Shown in pieces: positions 32,888-42,900 of a stretch of 64,000 bases of DNA (positions within the stretch are counted from its first letter, which is position 1; each line of letters starts with the position of its first letter). The position numbers and the translations under genes were made by a program. The notes under the pieces are model-generated. The model was not told the origin of the DNA, made no database searches, and saw only the letters and a list, made by a program, of their open reading frames with translations. This DNA comes from Liopterus haemorrhoidalis. Lineage: Eukaryota > Arthropoda > Insecta > Coleoptera > Dytiscidae. The stretch lies in assembly GCA_963971575.1 (NCBI GenBank), contig OZ020611.1, positions 222,510,260 to 222,574,259 of the forward strand, read 5' to 3'.

Positions 32888-34030
32888 TCGTCTAAAACGA
32901 TGGTAAATAATTGGCGTGAAATTTTGTGTGCATTAATCAGCCGAATATATTGTGATTCGGATTTAAGATCACATGTAGGTATTTTTCTCGCTGTCCGAAT
33001 ACTTTCTCCCTCAATTTTTCACTATATGGCTTCCGCAGAGTCGCGTAAACACGTAGCAGAATCTATTAAACTAACGCGCCTTAAAATGTTTTTTTTTTTT
33101 TTTTATTCAATTTGTGACAATAATTTTCTAATTATAAGTAAAAATAATCGTTTTAATATTAAAGTATTAAATATTTTCTTTAAAAAAATATAAATTTTTA
33201 TTTTTTATACATTAAATACGTTTAAAAATGTAAATATTTATAAAGCTTGCTTAAAATTTTTAAATTCTAAATTGGCTCCAACTTAGTTAAAGGCTGGGCA
33301 CCATTGGTGTAAGTCTTTCTTGGCCATACCTACGAAATCCTAAAATCAGATATGTCCTCTAATTTTATATATATAGATCTAAATCTTGACCGACATAAAA
33401 TTCGAATGTGAACACTAATTACTACTAAAAATAATTTGTACACATATAATTTTCATCTATTAATTAAAATTCTTGACACTGAACATAAACATATTTATCT
33501 ACATTTTTTGGCGTCAAAATCCATCGGTTACATGACATGCCAATCGTATTGAGATACATGATAAGAACTAGGTCAACTCAATCACTTGTTTAAATCATTA
33601 GAAGGTTATTTATGATGACACTTTATCTTAATGATATAAATATTATGCATCTGTGAAGATTTTTATTTCAAGTTAAAAACGTGTGAGCATATATTTTGAT
33701 AAAGTGCATTTGTTTATATATTTGTAAAAACAGTTGAATAACCTTCAGATTTTGGGTTACAAGATATAAATATAAAAGCGTGTGAAAGAAAATGCGAGCA
33801 AATGTAAGGCGAAAAGAAAACAATTATAAGTATCGAGTAATGCATATTTTTGGCTGTGTTGCCAAAATCCACTCAAATTTATTTTTAGACCAATTTGCTA
33901 AAATTTGAATGTTAGCAAACTTCCAATAAGTTAAGAAGTATGGAGGATGTACATGTTTGGCTATAATGGACTCAAAATTAACAATTATTTGAAAATCTCC
34001 GTTTGGTAATCTTCTATTTTTCTTTATTGT
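32888..34030. other. Unclassified AT-rich DNA
   Basis: A small HINE-A 3' remnant (TTGGCCATACCTACGAAATC) at about 33322-33345. No gene recognised. Confidence 0.4.
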
Positions 34031-35640
34031 ATCTTACACGAATTTAAAAAAATTATATATTTTTTATCCTACATTCAATCGCGGCTTTTGCTTTGATTTT
34101 CACGATTTTTGCAAAAATATTTCGTTATATACGTTTTGTGGTTCAATCAATAATGAGAGATATATTTTAAAAGTTTAGATTTAGGGTGTCCTCTCATAAC
34201 TCCCCAGCTATTCATTTAAATGAATAAATGCATAGAAATAACAGATTTATATTATTTATTTGTCATATGATTTTGCTGTTAAGTCCATAATAAAAGAAAT
34301 ATATATACATATATATATAGATTTTAGTTTTAAGTTGACCTTAACACAAAAGTGGCCATATATTTGTGATCTAAGGCTAAAATTGTATAAATATTTATTT
34401 ATTATATTTATTTTCCAACAAAATTCAATTTTTTTTTTCTTCTAAAATTTGAATTTTTTGTCAAATTTTTTTAAAATATTTTTTTGGCCTTAGCTGCTGT
34501 GGCAATTAACCAGGACAATTTTTTATTTGAGAAAATTTCCATGCCTGAACGGGATTCGAACCTTTGTAACGCAAAGCACATGTGTTACCACTAAGCTACG
34601 CCGGTCGGCAAAAAAATTTTGTTTTTGATTTTAGCCAAAATATAGTTTTAAGCTAATATTGGGGTGAGGATTGTGAAAATAATATTTAAAAATTTTATGC
34701 TTTCCTAGTTTTTAAGTTAGAGCCGATTTGAGACAGTTTTTTGCCTATAATTCCGAAACTTTTGCCCAAACTTTAAAATGAACCAAATTTTGATGATCTA
34801 TGACTGAAAATACATATTTGTACCAATTTTAAATAAAATTGAAGATAAAAATTTTTTGCTATTAAATTGATGCTATTAAAAAAATTATCATAATCTCAAA
34901 ACGCATTAAACGATTAAAACCCTAATTTTTTTCTAGACTAAATTAACTACGGATAATCAAAAATTTCAGCCGCAGGTCGCTACCTCTAACGGTTTTTGAA
35001 TGGTGCTTCTTTTTAATTTAAAATTTTCACAAATAATAAATAATGTCATTAAAATTGTCGTAATCTCAAAACTTTAATCGTTTAAAGCCCTATATTATTT
35101 TCAGACTAAATTACAAAGAATCCAAAAATTTTAACCAGAGGTCACCGGTTATCTCTAACCGTTTTTTAGTTCTCCTTTTTTAATTCACAATTTTCACAAA
35201 TAATGTAAATTATGAATACAACAAAAAAAATGTCTTCTTATTATAAATAATTTTTGTTCTATACGTGTTTGCTATTAAGACAATAATAAGGGAAATATTG
35301 CAAAAGTTTAGGTTTAGGGTGATCCACGTAACTTCCAAAAGATTTATCTAAATAAAATAATGCATAGAAATAAAAGATTTGTTTCCTTATTATAAACTAT
35401 TTTCGTCATTTATATTTTGCTGTTAAGTCAATAATAAGGAAGATATATGTAGATTGTAGCTGAAGATTGTCCCCCTGTAACTCCCAAAAATTTCATCTAA
35501 TTGAAAAAATATATTTAACAAAAAAGGTTTGTTTTTTTATTATAAACAATTTGTTTTTAAATATATTTTTCTGTTAAATCTATAATAAGAGAGACATGTT
35601 AAATTTTTTAATTAACAAATTTAAACTTGAAAAACGCTCC
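34030..35640. repeat. Complex degenerate tandem repeats (~110- and ~150-bp units)
   Basis: Units with TTTTGCTGTTAAGTC, AATAATAAGGGAAATAT and GGTTTAGGGTGATCC...CTCCCAAAAG occur at about 34150-34260, 35250-35340, 35390-35480 and 35560-35600. A second unit containing AAACGATTAAAACCCTAATTT and CGCTACCTCTAACGGTTTTT occurs at 34905-35005 and 35070-35175. Copies of both unit types also occur at 26.4-28.2 kb. A SINE (34475-34609) interrupts the array. Confidence 0.6.
34475..34609 (-). mobile_element. tRNA-derived SINE (copy 2, minus)
   Basis: On the minus strand it begins GCCGACCGGCGTAGCTTAGT (A box region), has GGTTCGAATCCCG (B box), then CAGGCATGGAAATTTTCTC, the conserved body AATTGTCCTGGTTAATTGCC and ACAGCAGCTAAGGCC, and a short A-rich tail. 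The arrangement equals the SINE in the mariner at 42063-42221. Confidence 0.85.
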
Positions 35641-35791
35641 GAGAATTCAAGTTTTTGACATGCCTTATAACCTTAGTTCGAATCCTGGTTTTACTTTATC
35701 ATCATACCAGATTACTCCTACATGAAATACAGTCATTTTTGGGTGAATCTCGCACAGACAAAAATTGTTTTTTTTTTTTTTTTGTGTGGAT

Positions 35792-35955
35792 ATTCAGACC
35801 AATTCTATAACTCTGTTACTATGATAATAGTAACTAAATTCGTCACTATGAGCAAGGTCAGTTACTATCATGAATGAAAGCCATTATACTTTTTATAATA
35901 TTTTATGTTGTAGTAACGTTATTACACAGTAACTTTTTACAGAATTGATCTGAAT
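35792..35955. mobile_element. Small MITE (164 bp)
   Basis: ATTCAGACCAATTCTATAAC at left and the complement of ATTCAGATCAATTCTGTAAA at right. GTTACT/AGTAAC words repeat inside. The flanking duplication is unclear. Confidence 0.6.
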
Positions 35956-36590
35956 GTCTTATAATCATCTTAAACGTGTAAAAACCTATCAAAAATATTA
36001 TTGCACCCTGTTCAATAATAACTCATTATATCACGCTATCACCGTACTTAAACAATAATCACTCGACTTTTAGCCTGCCATGATTTCCAGGTTTTGTTTA
36101 AAACATCAGATATGAGAGAGGGGGTGTTATTTAATCAAACCCAAAATCATCATGTCATAATATCATAGTTTGTGAAAGTAAATAATGTTCTTAGAACATA
36201 TAATAAGGAGTATGTAATTCTTTATACCATTGTTAAAATAAAATCAATTTCAAAATAGCTGTACATAACAATCACCACACCTGAATAGAAAATCTTCTAT
36301 AAGGAACACTCCTTCATTCATATCGATGAAACAAAACACTTGTCGAAAATACAATCAGTGTTTTTTAATCAATTATCATTCAATTGTTTCAAGAGATAAC
36401 CGCCCAGGATTATCGAATTAGTAAGGATAGCTTTTTTCATAACAGTGCTTCTTAAACAAAGCAAAGCATTGCGAAATGAAAACAATGTTTGTTGTAATGT
36501 ATCATTTCGATTTGCTCAGGGCGACAAGTTGGACTGAAGGAATATTAGATGGCATTAAATATGTAGGAGTTGAAATTTAACAAGAGAGTC
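35956..36590. other. Unclassified AT-rich DNA
   Basis: No recognisable gene or repeat border. Confidence 0.4.
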
Positions 36591-36598
36591 TAAAGGTA

Positions 36599-36674
36599 GC
36601 CATACACGGTGAAGATTTCCTCAAGGTTTGGCCTGAACAGTCCAAGCCTTGAGGAAATCCTCACCGTGTATGGC
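36599..36674. repeat. Terminal hairpin, 28-bp arms with one mismatch
   Basis: Arm 36599-36626 pairs with 36647-36674 in 27 of 28 positions, loop 20 nt. It forms the left end of the MADF element, so that terminus carries the terminal sequence twice in opposite orientation. Confidence 0.95.
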
Positions 36675-36848
36675 GGCGTCCGTGAGGCCGCGGCCGGTAC
36701 TTGGGGCCAAAAAATCCCGAACAAAAATCATATTTCGGCATTAAGGCCAGATTGTAATGGGCCTTGAGGCCAGACTCTTACTACCGTGTGTGTGCTGTCG
36801 ACAGTCGGCCTTGAGGATTTGTAAAGTAAGTGTCGAATTTATTTAGTC

Positions 36849-37148
36849 ATGTCTAGAGAATTTTTATCGGAATTCATACTAATGTATGAAAATGAACCTT
36901 GCTTGTGGCAGGTAAGTTCTAAAGAATACCATGATAAAAATAAAAAGGAGGTTACGTACGCGAAATTATTGGAAAAAATAAAAGAAGTGGACGCGAATGC
37001 TACAAAAAATGACGTAATTAAAAAAATAAACAATATCAGAAGCGCTCTCCGAAAAGAGAATAAAAAAATTAAGGAATCGATGAAATCAGGAGCATCTGCT
37101 GATTCTACGCACAAGCCTAAGTTGTGGTCCTCAAGGCCTTTTCCTTGA
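36849..37148 (+). CDS. MADF (Myb/SANT-like) DNA-binding protein of a Harbinger-type element
   Basis: A 99-residue open frame without defects. It starts MSREFLSEFILMYENEPCLW and continues SKEYHDKNKKEVTYAKLLEK then EVDANATKNDVIKKINNIRS. The MADF signature is visible: L/F-x-x-x-Y-x-x-x-P-x-LW near residues 11-20, the Y-H-D-K-x-K-K-x-x-x-x-x-L-L-x-x-I block at 26-43, and a third basic helix with V-I-K-K-I-x-N-I-R at 55-64. A Lys-rich stretch follows. The last ~15 codons and the stop lie in the subterminal repeat of the element, so the C-terminus is element-encoded. MADF proteins bind DNA; here it presumably recognises the element ends. Whether it is expressed is unknown. Confidence 0.8.
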   Translation: MSREFLSEFILMYENEPCLWQVSSKEYHDKNKKEVTYAKLLEKIKEVDANATKNDVIKKINNIRSALRKENKKIKESMKSGASADSTHKPKLWSSRPFP

Positions 37149-37254
37149 GGCCAATCCTCTCCGTGTGTGGGCGAGGGTTCGGTAGAAGAATTCCTCAAGG
37201 AATTCCTTGACGCTTTTTTCTTGAGGAAATCCTCACCGTGTATGGCTACCTTAA

Positions 37255-37413
37255 GATATGTTTTGCATCTTTGATCTTCTTTAAAATGTTGAGACTTCAA
37301 AAATGAGTCAAAACATCGAAAAACATCGAAAAAATATTTACATAGATACATATTATATGAAATAAAGAAATCATTCAGATACTGACGGAATATAAAACCA
37401 ATATATAAAAAAA
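37255..37413. other. Short AT-rich spacer
   Basis: Nothing recognised between the MADF element and the next HINE-A copy. Confidence 0.4.
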
Positions 37414-38578
37414 TTGACGTGAAGTGGGTTCACACATTTCAGGCTTTTGTAGGTATTTAATAAGTGCAGCCATCATAATACGCCATCATAATACTGGATT
37501 TCTAGGAATATTTGTTCTATAATTACATCAAAATCAACAGACTTTTTATAATCATTTTTATTCATTATTTGAGTACTAAGAGCTTCCATTTAATTTTTTT
37601 AAACAAAATTTAAATAATTTTCCAAAAACACAGTATTTTTGTTTTTGCATTTACTTCGTATTCAAGTCTTCATTAGGTTAATAAGAAATATATTGATAAA
37701 AGGCTTATTTTTTTAAATTTCAGAAACGTATTTTCCACTATTAACAATGTGTTATTTGATTTATAAGTATTTTATTACTAGTGTAGTGTGGTGTTTAAAA
37801 CTCGGTCCTCAACTGTTAAATATTTTTTATTATATTTTTAATTTAAAAAAGACTATCTTAGCCATAAATTCAAAAATTCCATAACATTATTAGCCATAAT
37901 TTAGCTGTGAATTAAAAAAATAATTGTAAAAAACAAAAATTGCAATATTTTTTAAAAACGCAATCGGATCAAAAAATTTTATCGTACGTTTCCAGCTCAG
38001 ATCAGTATAGTATATATTACCTATAATTTTTCAGATTTTTTAATATAACCTTTTTGGGTAAAAGGGGGAGGGACAAGAACTTTTTCTGCACATTTTTGGC
38101 TAAAATCTGTTATAAAAAACGAAAAATCTACGTCCTACGTAAAAAAGATCGATATTTTTCGAAAAATTAATCTGTTCAAAAATTCCTGTTCCGGTTCCCA
38201 TCAATGTTCCCTATACAGTTTTTTTCAGATTTTTTAATCAACCCCTCTGAGAGATAGGGTGGGGGTCAAAAGATTTACGATATTTTTGCCAAAAAATATT
38301 TTTCAAAAATAAAATTTGCTTGTTGGTCCTCGCATTAAGATATTTCATTTGGTATGCCACTCAAAATTTTAAAAAATATTAATTTTTTTTATTAAATACG
38401 TAATTGTTTATATTTATTTCGGGATGAGTTTTTTTGAACTCTATGTGGGTCAAAGAATTGTACATGCATGCCAAATTATAACTTTCTATGTTAAGTCGTT
38501 TGGCTACATTTCTACCGACAGACACATGAGTGACGTTATAAAGGTTTTTTAATGGTCATACCTACAAATCCCTAAAAA
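37414..38578 (+). repeat. HINE-A repeat, complete but diverged copy
   Basis: Head TTGACGTGAAGTGGGTTCAC, 5' subterminal repeat CAGGCTTTTGTAGGTATTTA, GAACTAAGAGCTTCCATTTAA-type block (variant shared with the 44.7-kb copy), and 3' end AAGGTTTTTTAATGGTCATA CCTACAAATCCCTAAAAA (two parts). The microsatellite is reduced to GACAGACACATGAGTGACG (38517). Confidence 0.75.
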
Positions 38579-38639
38579 TGGCATTTAATAATGAATTCAC
38601 GACAGACAGGCAGATCAGAGCCACAGTAAGGAAAACTTG

Positions 38640-38870
38640 CGCTAGGGGCAGAGCCGTGTTTTGGCGCCCTTGATAAATAAAAACAAGGTTCTTACCTCTC
38701 AAAATTTAAGTGATGAGCAAAAAAAAAGTCCTCACTTCCCAAAATTCAGGTGATGAGCAAAAAAAAGGTCCTCATCTTCACAATGGCGCCCCATAGCAAG
38801 CCCGTCAGCGCCCTTTTCCTTAGTACGCTAGGGGTCGTTTCCCCCTCCGCCCCCCCCCATTTTTATGAAA
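38640..38870. repeat. ~47-bp tandem duplication in a GC-rich dispersed repeat
   Basis: The segment with GTGATGAGCAAAAAAAA then GGTCCTCA and CCCAAAATTCAG is present twice in a row (38709 and 38752). Related words occur in the 144-bp MITE at 53737-53880 (GAAAAGCAAAAAAAGGTCCT). The surrounding GTTTTGGCGCCC/GGCGCCCCATAG inverted words suggest an old MITE. Confidence 0.5.
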
Positions 38871-38980
38871 AAATAATAATTAAAATAATAATTTAGGGTT
38901 TGTGCCATACATGGAACATTATGATTCTACATTATGTTACAAAAGAAAATGATTCCGTATTATTTGCTAGTCAATTGTTA

Positions 38981-39358
38981 GAGTACGTTCAAGTTAACTT
39001 CATGCCAGGCCTATGTTACCGACTCAGCTGCGCAGAAACCAAATCTCGTCCATTACGTTACCAACAGTTAGCTTGACACATTTCAGTGCCGTCACTTACT
39101 TTGATTTGTGTTTAACTACGCGTATTGTGCGATTTTGTTTGTTTATTTCCATTATTATTATTTATTTTTCGTACGTTTCAAGGTAAACCGTGTACTAACA
39201 TGAATAAAAATGTATTTGAAATACATGATTTTGTGTGTTTGGTTTCCACAACAATTGTTTAAAACCTTAATGTACGTCAATGTGATCAGCTGTTTTCTCG
39301 CGCAGGATTGATGACGTATTTTATGATGCCCTGGCATGAAGTTAACTTGAACGTACTC
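38981..39358. mobile_element. MITE with 28-bp inverted repeats and TA duplication
   Basis: GAGTACGTTCAAGTTAACTT and CATGCCAGG at left; the exact complement CCTGGCATGAAGTTAACTTG and AACGTACTC at right; TA on both sides (38979-38980; 39359-39360). Interior non-coding. Likely Tc1/mariner-related by its duplication. Confidence 0.82.
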
Positions 39359-39360
39359 TA

Positions 39361-40365
39361 GGTGTTCTTCATTAGGGATTAAAAGCAGTCGCCCTCGAAT
39401 TTTTGTAAGAAAAGGTCGTATCTTCTTAGTTGTCCTTTCTCAATAAATTCAGAGTTATCGTTGAAGTGCAAATTCCGCTTGATATCCTTAAATCTATTGC
39501 AGCCCATTACTTGAGATACTGCAGGGTCCATTGCTGTGTATGTGGCAAATATGAACATTCATGAAGTAACGTTCTGATTCAGTTTTAAAAGTAAAATAAA
39601 AAATATAAAAATCGGAATGTGCCATATATAGCACACTATGCGGTAAAGGGTTAATAGTAGAAATACGATGCTGAAATTGAAAAAAAAAAAGTAAATAAGC
39701 CATTTTTCAATAGACTTAGATACGAAGCAAATGCAGAAAAATTAGCTGAAATTTTTTAATTTAAATTTTGTTGTGACGAAATTATACAAATTATTTAAAT
39801 TCAGATTAAAAAATAAATGGTAAATATTCGTACTCAAATATCGAATAAAAATAATTATCAAAAAACTGTTGCTTTGATGTGATTATAGAAGAAATATTGT
39901 CCTAGACATTCAGCATTTTGTTGGCTTCTTACACTTATTCAGTACCTACAAAACCGTGGAATGTTTAAAAAATCACACTTCACGTAATTTTTACTGTAAA
40001 TAATGTTAAATATATATGTATATATAGCTACCCAGTCACTAAATTCACTTATATTGTTTCAGGTACTCAACACGCATGCGCTAACAACATAGAAGCTGCA
40101 ACAACATTGAAGATCTGCGAACAATCATAGACGTAGGAAGCATCGCGAAGTGTTATATCCTCTTTAACACGCGTGTTAATAAATATAAAACAAATTAAAC
40201 AAATTTTCAGTTGTAATCTTAACAAGTGATATGTTTTAAACATTTTAACCAAAAATCAATTAGTGATTTAGGTAATCTGTGTTCATATAAATAATTTTTA
40301 TATTTTAATACATTTTAGTGTTTTATTTATTTAATTTATTATAAAATGTCTTTTTAAATACCAGT
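39361..40365. other. AT-rich DNA upstream of Sulf1 coding exon 1
   Basis: Contains a HINE-A head remnant on the minus strand (39922-39993, TACAAAACCGTGGAATGTTT with CACACTTCACGTAA). No 5' untranslated exon could be identified, nor a promoter. A T-rich tract followed by ACCAG at 40360-40364 is a possible splice acceptor just before coding exon 1. Confidence 0.4.
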
Positions 40366-40385
40366 GATCACCAAAATTTGGTGCC

Positions 40386-40581
40386 ATGTTTTGGAACGTG
40401 ATAAAATTAACGCTTATTTTAGTTTTGGGGGTTGTTTGGACAAATGGTGGGGATGTTTTTGGGATCCCCAGGTCCGGGAAGTCGAGAAAATCGGCACCTA
40501 GTCTTATTCCAATGCCACCGCCGAGAGAACGGAAGCCTAATATTATTTTAATTTTAACTGATGATCAAGATGTGGAATTAG
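40386..40581 (+). CDS. Sulf1: Sulf1 heparan-sulfate 6-O-endosulfatase, coding exon 1
   Basis: Extracellular Sulf enzymes remove 6-O-sulfates from heparan-sulfate chains and so tune Wnt, FGF and BMP signalling. The exon starts at the ATG 40386 (context GTGCCATG): residues 1-22 (MFWNVIKLTLILVLGVVWTN) are a signal peptide. A basic/proline segment (SLIPMPPPRERK) leads to PNIILILTDDQDVEL, the sulfatase N-terminal strand whose Asp59-Asp60 bind the catalytic calcium. The exon ends in phase 1 at G|GTAAGT (40581/40582). A likely acceptor CAG at 40362-40364 would give the exon a short 5' untranslated part, implying an upstream leader exon outside or unseen. The TTDDQDVELG segment is nearly invariant in animal Sulfs. 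Neighbours are only repeats. Confidence 0.93.
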
Positions 40582-40795
40582 GTAAGTTTTTTATATTTGT
40601 TTAGTTGTTAGGTGGAAGTTGTTAACTATTCGCGAACGAACAATTCCAAACTATTTTCAAACGACAATTTCGAACATTTTCGAAGGAACAAGTACTTCTA
40701 TAATATGATCGAATTAAGATAAGAAATGAATTTAAGGTCCAGTGCTTTATATTCTTCCAGTAAAATGAGTAATGCATAAAAGGTATTAAATTACT

Positions 40796-40910
40796 ATGGT
40801 TTCGTAGGTATAACCAAGAAATCAGACTATCTGTTTGTCGAGATGGTAGAAATTGTGCTCGACTGGTTGGAATTAGATTGTTAAGATTTGGCATGCATGC
40901 TTTTGCGAAA
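40796..40910 (-). repeat. HINE-A 3'-end fragment in Sulf1 intron 1
   Basis: TTTCGTAGGTATAACCAAGA at the left and GGCATGCATGCTTTTGCG further in resemble the complement of the family 3' end and the GCATGCCAAATTTCAA block; the microsatellite is absent. Confidence 0.45.
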
Positions 40911-41055
40911 ATACAAGGCAAACCACTAAGTGAACGACCAAGGAAAATGACGATTAGAGACGATGCTGTTTTGCGAAGAATAAGAAAATGACTGCTATAG
41001 TTCAGTTTAAACAATTTTCAATGACTAGGTTAATGTTGATACTCTCTTACACAAT

Positions 41056-41455
41056 GGCCGCGTTCAGCGCCTAAACCGTTGAGTCTAAACGTAAACGTAT
41101 GTTGATTAAACAATTTGGTGAATGTCTGAACGGTTACCGGTTAGTTTCAACGCGAGTGTTTGACAGTTTGAGTACATTACCTTAAAAAATATTTAGAGAT
41201 GGATCCATTACTAATAGATAAAAGCCATTTTAGACTGTCACGTCTTCAAGTGGCAGAATTAATAAATTTGTTAGCTATTTAACTTGTATCTTGTATAAAT
41301 TTCCCGCTAAAAATTTAGGTTAGGTATACAAGTCAACATAACTAAACGTAAAATTTTTACGTTGAGATGTTTAGTAAACTGTTGACTGTCAACGGTAACG
41401 TTCAGAAGGTAACCGTAGTGAACGTACTAAACTGTTTAGGGCGCTGAACGCGCCC
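41056..41455. mobile_element. MITE with GGCGCGTTCAGCGCC ends
   Basis: Left GGCCGCGTTCAGCGCC followed by TAAAC, right complement of GGGCGCGTTCAGCGCC and CTAAAC. AAT stands on both sides (41053-41055; 41456-41458), a possible 3-bp duplication as in PIF/Harbinger-type or related elements. Interior (e.g. 41200-41285) resembles a decayed short ORF but is not recognisable. Subterminal GTTAACGTTTACG/AAACGTAAA words are abundant. Confidence 0.7.
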
Positions 41456-41686
41456 AATGTAAACGATTTAAACGTTACTTCTTTAAAGTCAAAATTCTGG
41501 AACCTTTCTCTTATTGTAGATATGCTACCACTTATAAGAGGTTTACCTTTTATGTTTTTACAAACGACCACTAGATGGCAATATTGAAATATGTCATTAA
41601 TATATTCGTAAAATTTGTCGTTTGTTATTGTGAAATCAGTGGCAGCTTATAAATTGACCGAGTAGTTTGTTGAAGTTTGTGAGAAA

Positions 41687-42900
41687 ATGGATATTACTCG
41701 TGAAGGTTTTCGTTGGATGATTTTTTACGATTTTAGTAAAGGCCTAATTCAACACGAATGCATAGATTCGCTTCGTTCAACATTTGGTAATGAAGAACCA
41801 TCAGAAAAGACAATTGATTACAATTGGTTTGCAAAATTTCGTCGTGGTCGTGCGTCCGTCAGTGATGAATCGCGTGAAGGTCGACCAAAATCGGTTGTGA
41901 TTCAAAAAAACATCGATGTTGTGCTCAAAATGATTGAAGAAGATCGGCATGTGATTTACTGTAAGATAGAGGCATCCTTTGGCATATCGTCTGCAATACA
42001 TTCGACTTTGCATGAACATTTAGCTGTGAGAAAGATCTGTTCCCGATGGATTCCGCATTATTATTTTTTTTTTTTTTTTAATTTTTATTGGTCTTTGCTG
42101 CTGTGGCAATTAGCCAGGACAATTTTTGTTTGAGAAAATTTCCATGCCATAACCGGGATTTGAACCCGAGCCCCCATGGTTGGTAGTCAAATGAGCTGAC
42201 CACTACGCCATAGCGACCGGCTCCGCATTATTTGACCCAAGCTAAAAAAAGGCTCGTGTTGATTGGTGTAAGACAATGCTAAAAAAAATCAACCTAGTCG
42301 CTGCAAAATCTGTATACAAAATCGTTACAGGTGACGAAACTTGGCTTTATTCATATGAACCGGAAACTAAGCAACAACCCACTGTTTGGGTCTTCTAAGA
42401 TGAATCGGAATCCACAAAAGTTGTTCGTTCACGAAGCACTTCCAAGAAAATAATCGCTTGGTTCTTCGGTTGTACTGGACATGTCGCAACTATTCCTTTA
42501 CAGGATCCGACAGTTAATGCTGAATGGTATACAACAATTTGTTTGCTAGAAGTCATCGACAAAACCAGAAAAAACAACAAAAAACGGCGCATCATTCTTC
42601 ATCATGACAATGCAAGCTTCCACACAGCACGTCAAACAATTGATTATTTTTAGTAGAAAACATCGAATTAATGTCTCATTGCCCGTACTCACCTGATTTA
42701 TCCCCTAATGACTTTTTTTTGTTCCCCATTGTCAAACAAAAATGCGTGGACAGCGATTTTTATCACCTCTAGAAGCTGATAAAGCCTTCGACCATGTTTT
42801 TGAAATATCAACTTCAGAGTGGAAAAAATGTTTCGAGAATTGGTTTGAAGGCATGCAAAAGTGTATAAATCTTAAAAGCGAATATTTTGAAAAGCAATAA
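41687..42900 (+). pseudogene. mariner transposase (family 2, copy B), interrupted by a SINE
   Basis: From the ATG 41687: the HTH region MDITREGFRWMIFYDFSKGL, YNWFAKFRRGRASVSDESRE then GRPKSV, KIEASFGISSAIHSTLHEHL. At SRWIPHY the SINE enters (42063). After it: KIVTGDETWLYSYEPETKQQ (first Asp), PTVWVF then an in-frame TAA, then VVRSRSTSKKIIAWFFGCTG, RRIILHHDNASFHTARQTID (second Asp). A one-base deletion near 42650 shifts the frame to ENIELMSHC, then PYSPDLSPNDFFLFP (third Asp). 34 residues lie between the second and third Asp once the shift is allowed for. The C-terminus TSEWKKCFENWFEGMQKCIN matches copy A. One nonsense codon, one frameshift and the insertion inactivate it. Confidence 0.9.
42063..42221 (-). 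mobile_element. tRNA-derived SINE (copy 1) with 11-bp target duplication
   Basis: Identical 11-bp TCCGCATTATT at 42052-42062 and 42222-42232 flank it. On the minus strand: GCCGGTCGCTATGGCGTAGT (A box), GGGTTCAAATCCCGG (B box), CATGGAAATTTTCTCAAAC, a body AATTGTCCTGGCTAATTGCC and ACAGCAGCAAAGACC, and an A-rich tail. 159 bp. The longest and best-kept copy of this family in the window; it inserted after the mariner did. Confidence 0.92.

Larger units (their letters stand above)
36594..37251 (+). mobile_element. PIF/Harbinger-type element carrying only a MADF gene
   Basis: Termini AGGTAGCCATACACGGTGAA and, inverted, AGGTAGCCATACACGGTGAG; flanked by TAA on both sides (36591-36593; 37252-37254), the 3-bp TWA duplication of PIF/Harbinger. 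The left end is also a 78-nt hairpin (36599-36674). The right subterminal region repeats CCTCAAGG/CCTTGAGG words many times. No transposase is present, but one intact ORF is (next entry). Because PIF/Harbinger elements use a transposase plus a Myb/SANT or MADF DNA-binding partner, a partner-only derivative is plausible. Confidence 0.85.

Noticed and set aside
33361..33377. Possible Helitron 5' end (minus strand TCTATATATATAAAATT)
   Set aside because: Only a low-complexity TATA run supports it, and no matching 3' hairpin in the right orientation was found.
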